Part shown: positions 1-5,164 of the stretch, in pieces | How positions within the stretch are numbered: position 1 is the first letter of the stretch | Layout: each line of letters begins with the position of its first letter | Source of the DNA: DATMBL01 sp050735975 | GTDB lineage: Bacteria > Desulfobacterota > Binatia > UBA9968 | Direction of reading: 5' to 3' | NCBI GenBank assembly: GCA_050735975.1 | Contig: JBOHVS010000354.1 | Span: forward strand, 1 to 5,164 | DNA length: 5,164 bases | Notes under the pieces: model-generated | What the model was told of the DNA's origin: nothing | Seen by the model: only the letters and a program-made list of their open reading frames with translations | Database searches by the model: none | Translations under genes and position numbers: made by a program

Positions 1-27
1 GTTCGAAAGAGTTTTCACACAGTCTGT

Positions 28-81
28 CGTTCGGGATGACAAATCCTTTTTAGGTGTCATTCCGAGCGCGCAGCGAGGAAT
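28..81. repeat. REP-like intergenic palindromic repeat
   Basis: Two arms, cgttcgggatgaca (28-41) and tgtcattccgagcg (55-68), are inverted copies matching at 12 of 14 positions, with CCT/AGG (45-47 / 52-54) continuing the stem towards a small T-rich loop. The right part, ATTCC (59-63) to GGAAT (77-81), forms a second, overlapping short palindrome. The text 'GTCATTCCGAGCG...GCGAGGAATCT' is, from memory, a very common dispersed intergenic sequence in many environmental bacterial genomes. It may be two facing half-copies. It could also act as a transcript 3' end for a gene to the left. No transposase gene is present. Confidence 0.55.
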
Positions 82-142
82 CTTTCTTGATGTAAAAGTA
101 GATTCCGACCGTAACTGAACCACTACCGAGCGGAGTTTTGTC

Positions 143-171
143 TTGACTTTGGCCACAAACGGCGCTTCAAT
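143..171 (+). promoter_or_regulatory. Weak sigma-70-like promoter candidate
   Basis: TTGACT (143-148) matches the -35 consensus at 5 of 6 positions. TTCAAT (166-171), 17 bases downstream, matches the -10 consensus at 4 of 6. It would give a long leader of about 250 bases before prkA. Chance occurrence is quite possible; it is listed as an alternative to the sigma-54-like site. Confidence 0.25.
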
Positions 172-191
172 AAACGACAAACGGAAGAAAC

Positions 192-223
192 TGTTCGTTA
201 CGTCGTCTAACCGTTAACGAACA
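192..223. promoter_or_regulatory. Perfect 9-bp inverted repeat, candidate activator site
   Basis: TGTTCGTTA (192-200) and TAACGAACA (215-223) are exact reverse complements separated by 14 bases, with arm centres 23 bases apart, about two helix turns. No T-run follows, so it is not a typical terminator. It lies about 150 bases upstream of the sigma-54-like site, where enhancer-binding activators usually bind. The sequence does not match the NtrC consensus (TGCACC-N5-GGTGCA), so a different regulator is implied if the site is real. Confidence 0.45.
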
Positions 224-346
224 CAAAGGGTGGCCGACCAAGGTCAGTTTCAGGAGGTCGAATGCATAGCCCCAGAAATTCCGCTTCTAGAGTCCGCTCC
301 CGGCATCTCCGGCCGTCGATATTCATACCTGCCTTAGTCCGTAGCC

Positions 347-362
347 TGGCTTGGATTATGCA
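347..362 (+). promoter_or_regulatory. Candidate sigma-54 (-24/-12) promoter of the prkA operon
   Basis: The sequence TGGC-TTG-GATT-ATGCA has the invariant GG (348-349) and GC (360-361) spaced by exactly 10 bases. It agrees with the consensus TGGCACG-N4-TTGCA at 9 of the 12 defined positions; the mismatches are the A and C after TGGC and the first T of TTGCA. Transcription would start near 373, leaving a leader of about 58 bases before the prkA start at 431. In E. coli the orthologous yeaGH operon is known to belong to the nitrogen (NtrC, sigma-54) regulon, which makes the site biologically plausible. Confidence 0.5.
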
Positions 363-416
363 TATACGGTTGTAAATCAAGCTGAATGTGCCGCCCGATA
401 AGATCAACGCCGAGAG

Positions 417-425
417 AAAGAGGTG
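417..425 (+). promoter_or_regulatory. Ribosome binding site of prkA
   Basis: AAAGAGGTG contains GAGGTG, a good complement to the 16S rRNA 3' end, five bases before the ATG at 431. It supports this start over any downstream methionine. Confidence 0.8.
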
Positions 426-430
426 CTTGA

Positions 431-2365
431 ATGACGAATAGCAAAGAGTTCGAAAACTTGATCCGCCGGGATAGAGACCGGCAACAGGTTACTCCATGGC
501 GCGGTAATTTGCTTGGCTATCTGGATAAGGTTAAAGCGGAACCCACGATCACCAAGCTCTCGCACGCGCGGCTCTACGACACAATCATGAAGCCCGGCGT
601 GCGAGATATTCAAGATACGAACGATCCTCACATCAAAAGGCTTTATAAAGATGAGTTGATTAAGATCTACAATTTCTTTGCCGACGAGTTCTTTGGCATC
701 GAGAAAACTGTTTCGCATATTGTGCGCTATTTTCACGCAGCTTCGCTCAAGGGTGAAGAGAGCCGGCAGGTGCTCTATCTCATGGGCCCGGTGGGTTCCG
801 GAAAGAGCTCGCTGATCGAGAAATTGCACCGGGGACTCGAAGAGACCGAGCCTATCTACACTATCGACGGCTGCCCGATGTTTGAGGAGCCGCTTCATTT
901 AATTCCGCGCCATCTGCGCAAAGAATTTGAGAAGATGTTGGGTCTCCATATCGAGGGGGATCTCTGTCCTGTATGCCGGTATCGTCTAAAGGAAGAATTC
1001 CACGGTAAGTATGAAGAATTTCCGGTCTGCACTGTTCAGTTCTCGAAGCGGGCGCGCGTCGGCATCGGAGTTGTGCCTCCGGTAGATCCGAATAACCAGG
1101 ACACCTCGGTTTTGATCGGCAGCGAGGATATTTCCAAACTGGATCTGTATTCGGAAGGCGATCCGCGAGTACTGGAACTCAATGGCGCCCTGAACGTCGG
1201 CGATCGGGGGGTTGTAGAATTCATCGAGGTCTTTAAAAACGAAATCGAATACCTGCATTGCATGATCACGGCGACCCAGGAGAAAGTCATTCCCGCGCCC
1301 GGGCGACACGGCTTGGTCTATGTCGACACGGTCATTGTGGCTCATTCGAATGAAGCCGAATGGCAGAAGTTCAAGGCCGATCATACGAACGAAGCTATTC
1401 TGGACCGCATCGTCGTCATACGGGTGCCGTACAATCTACGCTTGTCCGAGGAAGTAAAGATTTACCAGAAGATCATCCGCAATTCGGATTTCCGAGCGCA
1501 TGTAGCGCCCCATACGTTGGAAGTCGCATCGATGTTCGCCATCCTCTCGCGGCTCGAACCGACGAACAAATGCGATGTCATGACCAAACTGAAGATCTAC
1601 AATGGCGAAGAGGTCGTGGAGAAAGGGAGGACCAAGAAGGTCGACTACCAGGAACTGATAGAAAGCTCGAAGCGGGAAGGCATGACCGGAATATCGACTC
1701 GGTTCATCATGAAGGCGCTCGATAATGCCCTGTCCGATAACTCGGCCGGCAATTGCATCAACCCGATCAATGTTCGCGAGGCTTTGACCAATATGGTAAA
1801 GGAAGCCGATCTGTCGGATGACACCCGAAAGCAATACCTCGAATTCCTGCAGGATACCCTGCACAAGGAGTACCTCGAAAATTTGGAAAAGGAGATTACT
1901 CGGGCCTTTGTATATTCCTATACCGAACAGGCCGAGGCGCTGTTCCAAAACTATTTGGACCATGCCGAGGCCTATGTCAACAAAAGCAAAGTCAAAGATC
2001 GAAACACGAAAGAAGAGCTCTCGCCCGATGAAGGTTTTATGAAATCCATTGAGGAACAGATCGCAATCATCGGATCGGCGGCTGACGGCTTCCGCCAAGA
2101 GGTTATCTCCTACCTTTGGGCGGCCAACCGGCGGGGTGAGAAGATCGAGTATCGGAGCTATGAACCGTTAAAGGAAGCAATCGAGAAAAAACTTATGACC
2201 TCGGTGCGCGATCTCAGCCGGATCATCACCAAAGCCAGGACCCGCGACGAGGAACAATCGGAAAAGTATAACGCGATGGTTAAAAATCTCCTGGATAACG
2301 GCTACTGCCAAAGCTGTGTCGATGTGGTCCTCAAGTATGCCGCCAACAACCTATGGAAGGACTAG
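431..2365 (+). CDS. prkA: PrkA family AAA+ serine protein kinase/protease
   Basis: This 644-residue protein belongs to the PrkA/YeaG family, cytosolic ATP-driven stress proteins. Family members were described as serine protein kinases; Bacillus PrkA was later reported to act as an ATP-dependent protease, so the exact activity is unsettled. The N-terminal and AAA+ part spans about residues 10-380. It has a Walker A loop GPVGSGKS (119-126, Lys125), a Walker B-like segment GVVEFIEVFK (260-269), a sensor-1-like strand ending in HSNEAEW (305-311), an arginine-finger-like DRIVVIRVPY (325-334) and a sensor-2-like GISTRF (420-425, Arg424). The PrkA C-terminal domain follows, about 385-640. The length equals that of E. 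coli YeaG (644, from memory). A CPVC pair (179-182), which I recall as absent from E. coli YeaG, suggests a zinc-binding insertion as in other PrkA subgroups. The start is fixed by a strong ribosome site. It is the first gene of an operon with the DUF444 and SpoVR genes. No frameshift or missing key residue is seen. Confidence 0.96.
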   Translation: MTNSKEFENLIRRDRDRQQVTPWRGNLLGYLDKVKAEPTITKLSHARLYDTIMKPGVRDIQDTNDPHIKRLYKDELIKIYNFFADEFFGIEKTVSHIVRYFHAASLKGEESRQVLYLMGPVGSGKSSLIEKLHRGLEETEPIYTIDGCPMFEEPLHLIPRHLRKEFEKMLGLHIEGDLCPVCRYRLKEEFHGKYEEFPVCTVQFSKRARVGIGVVPPVDPNNQDTSVLIGSEDISKLDLYSEGDPRVLELNGALNVGDRGVVEFIEVFKNEIEYLHCMITATQEKVIPAPGRHGLVYVDTVIVAHSNEAEWQKFKADHTNEAILDRIVVIRVPYNLRLSEEVKIYQKIIRNSDFRAHVAPHTLEVASMFAILSRLEPTNKCDVMTKLKIYNGEEVVEKGRTKKVDYQELIESSKREGMTGISTRFIMKALDNALSDNSAGNCINPINVREALTNMVKEADLSDDTRKQYLEFLQDTLHKEYLENLEKEITRAFVYSYTEQAEALFQNYLDHAEAYVNKSKVKDRNTKEELSPDEGFMKSIEEQIAIIGSAADGFRQEVISYLWAANRRGEKIEYRSYEPLKEAIEKKLMTSVRDLSRIITKARTRDEEQSEKYNAMVKNLLDNGYCQSCVDVVLKYAANNLWKD

Positions 2366-2377
2366 CACCCTAACCCG

Positions 2378-2423
2378 GGCCGGCCTCAACAGAGTGTTTA
2401 AAAACGCTATCAGCAGGCCGGTC
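2378..2423 (+). promoter_or_regulatory. Nested RNA hairpin after prkA
   Basis: GGCCGGCCT (2378-2386) pairs with AGGCCGGTC (2415-2423) in a 9-bp stem with one G-U pair. Inside it, AGTGTT (2393-2398) pairs with AACGCT (2403-2408), again with one G-U pair, around a TAAA loop. The two stems are separated by a symmetric 6-by-6 internal loop. The bases after the stem are tcaaaaagatctt, so it does not look like an intrinsic terminator. It may stabilise the prkA message, be a processing site, or modulate yeaH expression. Confidence 0.45.
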
Positions 2424-2516
2424 AAAAAGATCTTAGATGCTAGGCGCGCGAAGGCTGATGAGCGCAGGCGTACTCCGGCAGTACGTCGGAGCAAATCAGG
2501 CGAGCGCAACGACGCA

Positions 2517-2539
2517 GGTGAGTCTTTTTCACCGGCCTG
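2517..2539 (+). promoter_or_regulatory. Hairpin and alternative pairing arm next to the yeaH start
   Basis: GGTGA (2517-2521) can pair with TCACC (2529-2533) around a T-rich 7-base loop. This would bury AGGTG, the only SD-like sequence near the ATG at 2542. The overlapping segment ACCGGCCTG (2531-2539) is the exact reverse complement of CAGGCCGGT (2414-2422), the right arm of the upstream hairpin. Two mutually exclusive folds are therefore possible, one of which puts a 9-bp helix within two bases of the start codon. A regulatory role is inferred only. Confidence 0.35.
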
Positions 2540-2541
2540 AC

Positions 2542-3723
2542 ATGGACACGATCTTCCGTAACTATGACCCTTCCTCCGCCCAACGGAGCGATCGCAGCGC
2601 GGGAGATCGCCTGCGTCACCGCCAAAAAGTCCGTGAAGCCATACGGAACAACATAGCGGATATCGTCGCGGAAGAATCGATCATAGGCAAGGACAATAAC
2701 CGCATCATCAAGGTGCCGCTGCGCGGCGTTAAAGAATATCGTTTTGTGTTCGGCGACAATGCCCCCGGAGTCGGCCAGGGCAGCGGAGATGACACGCAGC
2801 CCGGGCAAACGATCAGCCAGGGCAACCAACCCGGCAAGGGCGACCAAGCCGGGGATCAGCCCGGCGTGGATTACTATGAAACCGATATCAGCTTGGACGA
2901 ACTAGTCGAGTTGATGTTTGAAGATTTGGAGCTCCCGCACCTGGAGCGAAAACAGCTCAGAGAAATGGAGGTCGAGCAGCAGTATCGCCGCAAAGGATAT
3001 CGCAAGATCGGCATTCGCATACGTTTGGACAAAAAGCGCACGGCGCGTTCTCGCGTGAAGCGGAAAAAAGCGTCGCAGCGATCCCACCTGGCGGCTGCTC
3101 ACGGTCAAAGGTTTCCTTTTCACAAGGATGATCTCCGCTACCACCATACCGTGACCGAGAAGCGGCGGGAGTCGAACGCCGTGGTGTTCTGCATTATGGA
3201 TACTTCCGGCTCCATGGATACCATGAAGAAATACCTCGCGCGCAGCTTTTTCTTTTTGCTTTATCGCTTTCTCTGCACGCGCTATCAGAACGTCGAGATC
3301 GTTTTCATTGCGCACCACACTGAAGCGCGCGAGGTCACCGAAGAGGAGTTTTTCCACAAAGGAGAATCAGGCGGAACCTTCATATCTTCCGGGTATGTCA
3401 AGGCCTTGGAGATTATCCATGAGAGGTATCATCCCACCCTCTGGAACGTGTACGCGTTCCATTGCTCGGACGGCGATAATTTTGAATCCGATAACGCGGC
3501 GGCTCTCAAGGCCGCCACGGAGCTCGCCCGTGTTTCGAACCTTTTCGGCTACGGTGAAATCAAACCGTTGGGTTCCGGTTACTACAGCGGCAGCATGATC
3601 CAATACTTCAGCCAGATTTCAGTGGAGAACTTCCAAACGGTGCAAATCCAGCGCAAAGAGGACATCTGGCCTTCATTTAAGATCTTCCTGACCAAAGATA
3701 GAGCCCGCGAAGACGCCGCCTGA
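2542..3723 (+). CDS. yeaH: DUF444 protein, YeaH/YhbH family, vWA-like
   Basis: This 393-residue protein belongs to the DUF444 (YeaH/YhbH) family, cytosolic proteins of unknown biochemical role, nearly always beside prkA. In Bacillus, YhbH is linked to sporulation. The N-terminal part (about 15-70) is basic and helical, followed by the family segment IIKVPLRGVKEYRFVFGDN. A Gly/Gln/Asp-rich low-complexity linker covers 71-108. A conserved acidic block, LVELMFEDLELPHL, lies at 121-134, then a very basic stretch (about 149-182). The C-terminal half is a von Willebrand A-like fold with a MIDAS-type metal site: DTSGS (220-224), Thr279 in GGTFISSG and the acidic SDGDN (309-313). vWA proteins often partner AAA+ ATPases, which fits PrkA as partner (inference). 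The ATG at 2542 was chosen because the family's conserved N-terminus follows at once. No good ribosome site precedes it, and in-frame starts exist at 2437 (ATG), 2458 (ATG) and 2518 (GTG), which would add up to 35 residues. Confidence 0.93.
   Translation: MDTIFRNYDPSSAQRSDRSAGDRLRHRQKVREAIRNNIADIVAEESIIGKDNNRIIKVPLRGVKEYRFVFGDNAPGVGQGSGDDTQPGQTISQGNQPGKGDQAGDQPGVDYYETDISLDELVELMFEDLELPHLERKQLREMEVEQQYRRKGYRKIGIRIRLDKKRTARSRVKRKKASQRSHLAAAHGQRFPFHKDDLRYHHTVTEKRRESNAVVFCIMDTSGSMDTMKKYLARSFFFLLYRFLCTRYQNVEIVFIAHHTEAREVTEEEFFHKGESGGTFISSGYVKALEIIHERYHPTLWNVYAFHCSDGDNFESDNAAALKAATELARVSNLFGYGEIKPLGSGYYSGSMIQYFSQISVENFQTVQIQRKEDIWPSFKIFLTKDRAREDAA
2752..2865 (+). repeat. Low-complexity Gly/Gln/Asp-rich coding repeat in yeaH
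   Basis: Residues 71-108 of the DUF444 protein are almost only G, Q, D, N, P, S, T and A. A QPG triplet recurs at residues 86, 96 and 106, exactly ten residues apart, and the DNA shows related cagcccgg/caacccgg units. A glycine-rich linker at this place is a family trait. The regular spacing suggests local duplication and a length-variable, flexible tether. Confidence 0.55.
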
Positions 3724-3724
3724 C

Positions 3725-3732
3725 GAGGGGTG
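3725..3732 (+). promoter_or_regulatory. Ribosome binding site of spoVR
   Basis: GAGGGGTG ends two bases before the ATG at 3735 and starts one base after the yeaH stop. The GAGG core sits six bases from the ATG. It fixes the spoVR start and indicates coupled translation with yeaH. Confidence 0.7.
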
Positions 3733-3734
3733 TA

Positions 3735-5164
3735 ATGGCCTCGCCCTATTCGATCGCAGATCTACAAGAATGGAATGAGCGCATAATTGAAGTCGTCCAG
3801 CAGTTCGGCCTGCAAACCTATCCCCAGGAGTTCGAGATCTGCGACCACCAACAGATGCTCTCGTACATGGTGTACTCCGGCATGCCCTCGCATTATCCGC
3901 ACTGGTCTTACGGCAAGAGCTTTGAAAAACTCAAAACGCTCTATGACTACGGGATCTCAGGCCTTCCCTACGAGATGGTTATCAATTCCAGCCCAGCCAT
4001 CGCCTATCTGATGCGAGACAACACTCTCGCGCTGCAGGTTTTGACGATGGCGCATGTTTACGGGCACAACGACTTCTTCCGCAACAACTTCACGTTTCGA
4101 ACCATTCGCGCCGAATTCACGATAGAAAGATTCAAAACTCACGCCGATCGCGTGCGCAGCTACGTCGAGGACCCGAGCATCGGCTTGGACAACGTAGAGC
4201 GGATTATGGATGCCGCTCATGCTCTTTCCATGCAGTGTCAACGGAATCTTTCTGTTCGTAAAGAGGGCCCGGGAGAGCAGCAGGAGAAGCGCCTGCGCGA
4301 ATCGGAACCTTCGCCCGACCCCTTTCGCGCCATTCACCGGCCCAAGGAGTACACTCCGCCGGATCTCAACAAGCTCCCGCTATATCCGGATGAGGATCTC
4401 CTGCTCTTCATCCGCGATCATAATACGCGCCTGGTTGAATGGGAAAAGGATTTGTTAACGATCGTTCATGAGCAAGCCCAATACTTTATTCCACAGATCG
4501 AAACCAAGATCATGAATGAAGGTTGGGCCAGCTTCTGGCACAAACGCATCATGGACACTCTGGATCTTCCCCAAGGAATTCGCCTGGAGTTTATGGTCAG
4601 GCACAACCAGGTTCTGTGCCCGAGCCCCGGAAACATCAATCCGTACCATGTCGGGATGAAAGTTTGGGAAGATATCGAAAAGCGCTGGGACCATCCGTCG
4701 CCGGAGGATGAAAGGGAATTCGGCGCCAGAAAAGAAACTGGAATGGAAAAACTTTTCGAAGTGCGGGAGGTGGATAGGGACGTCTCCTTTCTGCGCCGTT
4801 TTCTGACCGAAGATCTGGTGCGCGAGCTCAAACTTTTTGAGTATCAAACGCGCGGCAGCGATAAAGTCGTCAGCCGGGTGGCCGACAAAGAAAACTGGCA
4901 GGACATCAAGGAAACTCTGATTCGCAACGTCGGCATGGGAATGATACCGGTCATCAAAGTAGAAGACGCCGACTTCAATAAGAACCGCACACTGCTCTTG
5001 ACCCACTCCCACGATGGCAGAGACCTCCATTTGGAATATGCGGAAAAAAGCCTCCAATACCTCTACCAGCTCTGGGGCCGCCAGGTCGCTTTAGAAACCA
5101 TCATCAATGAAAGAAAATCTCTGCTCTCCTATTCGGACAACAAGCTCACGATCCGGAACGTCGC
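3735..5164 (+). CDS. spoVR: SpoVR/YcgB family protein (3' end outside window)
   Basis: The frame stays open from the ATG at 3735 to the right edge, 476 codons plus two bases. Family members are, from memory, about 470-510 residues, so only a short tail is likely missing. SpoVR is needed for normal spore cortex formation in Bacillus; E. coli YcgB is a stress-phase protein of unknown chemistry. Visible family hallmarks are FGLQTYPQEFEICD (24-37), YPHWSYGKSFEKLK (54-67), YGISGLPYEMVIN (72-84), HVYGHNDFFRNN (107-118, an HxxxH pattern), NEGWASFWH (261-269) and NPYHVGMKVWEDIEKRWD (302-319). The histidines and Glu262 look like metal-ligand candidates, resembling a metallohydrolase, but no activity is established. 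Residues about 174-206 form a charged, probably flexible linker. There is no signal peptide or membrane segment, so it is probably cytosolic. It lies 11 bases after yeaH with its own good ribosome site and is the third gene of the operon. Confidence 0.95.
   Translation, partial: MASPYSIADLQEWNERIIEVVQQFGLQTYPQEFEICDHQQMLSYMVYSGMPSHYPHWSYGKSFEKLKTLYDYGISGLPYEMVINSSPAIAYLMRDNTLALQVLTMAHVYGHNDFFRNNFTFRTIRAEFTIERFKTHADRVRSYVEDPSIGLDNVERIMDAAHALSMQCQRNLSVRKEGPGEQQEKRLRESEPSPDPFRAIHRPKEYTPPDLNKLPLYPDEDLLLFIRDHNTRLVEWEKDLLTIVHEQAQYFIPQIETKIMNEGWASFWHKRIMDTLDLPQGIRLEFMVRHNQVLCPSPGNINPYHVGMKVWEDIEKRWDHPSPEDEREFGARKETGMEKLFEVREVDRDVSFLRRFLTEDLVRELKLFEYQTRGSDKVVSRVADKENWQDIKETLIRNVGMGMIPVIKVEDADFNKNRTLLLTHSHDGRDLHLEYAEKSLQYLYQLWGRQVALETIINERKSLLSYSDNKLTIRNV

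Larger units (their letters stand above)
1..430. other. Non-coding leader upstream of the prkA operon
   Basis: No convincing gene is visible here on either strand. The few open frames are short, lack a ribosome site, or run antisense into the start of prkA. The stretch instead holds regulatory-looking elements: a dispersed-type repeat near the left edge, a weak sigma-70-like pair, a perfect 9-bp inverted repeat and a sigma-54-like site, in that order towards prkA. The gene to the left lies outside the window, so its direction is unknown and this region might also serve a divergent gene. Confidence 0.7.
2366..2541 (+). other. Structured 176-base spacer between prkA and yeaH
   Basis: The gap is long for an otherwise tight operon. 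It holds a nested hairpin (2378-2423), a small region with overlapping alternative stems (GTACT 2470-2474 / AGTAC 2480-2484, and CTCCG 2473-2477 / CGGAG 2487-2491), and a short hairpin just before the yeaH start. No U-tract follows any stem, so no classic terminator is present. In one frame a reading frame crosses the gap and stops with TGA at 2538-2540, one base before the yeaH ATG. That frame is Arg/Lys-rich and has no ribosome site, so it is probably not a gene. Confidence 0.5.

Noticed and set aside
207..407. 66-residue antisense open frame in the leader
   Set aside because: It has no ribosome site or domain and overlaps the candidate promoter elements; its length is expected by chance.
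1..430. CRISPR array, tRNA or phage attachment site in the leader
   Set aside because: No regularly spaced repeats, no tRNA cloverleaf and no integrase or duplicated core site were seen.
1436..2098. 220-residue open frame antisense to prkA
   Set aside because: It lies wholly inside a gene with clear family motifs, has no ribosome site and shows no recognisable domain; it is a codon-usage shadow.
2378..2423. Intrinsic terminator after prkA
   Set aside because: The stem is strong but no run of T follows, and the downstream gene belongs to the same conserved operon.
2316..2540. 74-codon frame crossing the prkA-yeaH gap, ending next to the yeaH start
   Set aside because: Its start is inside prkA and lacks a ribosome site, and its product is low-complexity and basic. 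It is kept only as a note on possible re-initiation.
4455..5057. 200-residue open frame antisense to spoVR
   Set aside because: The + strand frame encodes unmistakable SpoVR motifs throughout; the antisense frame has no recognisable features.

Overview
The window carries one compact three-gene operon on the + strand: a PrkA-type AAA+ kinase/protease (431-2365), a DUF444 protein of the YeaH/YhbH family with a von Willebrand A-like metal site (2542-3723), and a SpoVR/YcgB family protein that is still open at the right edge (3735 to 5164). These three families occur together in many bacteria. In Escherichia coli the first two are yeaG-yeaH and the third, ycgB, lies elsewhere; in Bacillus they are prkA, yhbH and spoVR and are linked to sporulation. 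The set is known, but its biochemical job is poorly understood.

The organism cannot be named from this window. Base composition is moderate and AGGAGGT-like ribosome sites precede two of the genes. A candidate sigma-54 promoter lies in front of the operon. The left end holds a 'GTCATTCCGAG...GCGAGGAATCT' repeat of a type I recall from intergenic regions of environmental Gram-negative lineages (Acidobacteria, deltaproteobacteria and similar). The DUF444 and PrkA proteins read closer to the YhbH/PrkA type than to the E. coli proteins. A non-enteric, probably Gram-negative bacterium is the best guess; nothing shows that it sporulates.

Layout: 1-430 is non-coding leader. It holds the repeat (28-81), a weak sigma-70-like candidate (143-171), a perfect 9-bp inverted repeat suited to an activator (192-200 / 215-223), and a GG-N10-GC sigma-54-like site (347-362) about 70 bases before the prkA start. 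A 176-base gap separates prkA from yeaH. It contains a strong nested hairpin (2378-2423), whose right arm can alternatively pair with a segment touching the yeaH start codon (2531-2539). yeaH and spoVR are 11 bases apart and probably cotranscribed.

Working model (inference): under starvation or nitrogen stress a sigma-54 activator turns on the operon. PrkA uses ATP to act on proteins, the DUF444 protein serves as its metal-dependent partner or adaptor, as vWA proteins do for other AAA+ ATPases, and SpoVR is a downstream effector or enzyme. The most original observations are the upstream control region and the possible alternative RNA pairing in front of yeaH.
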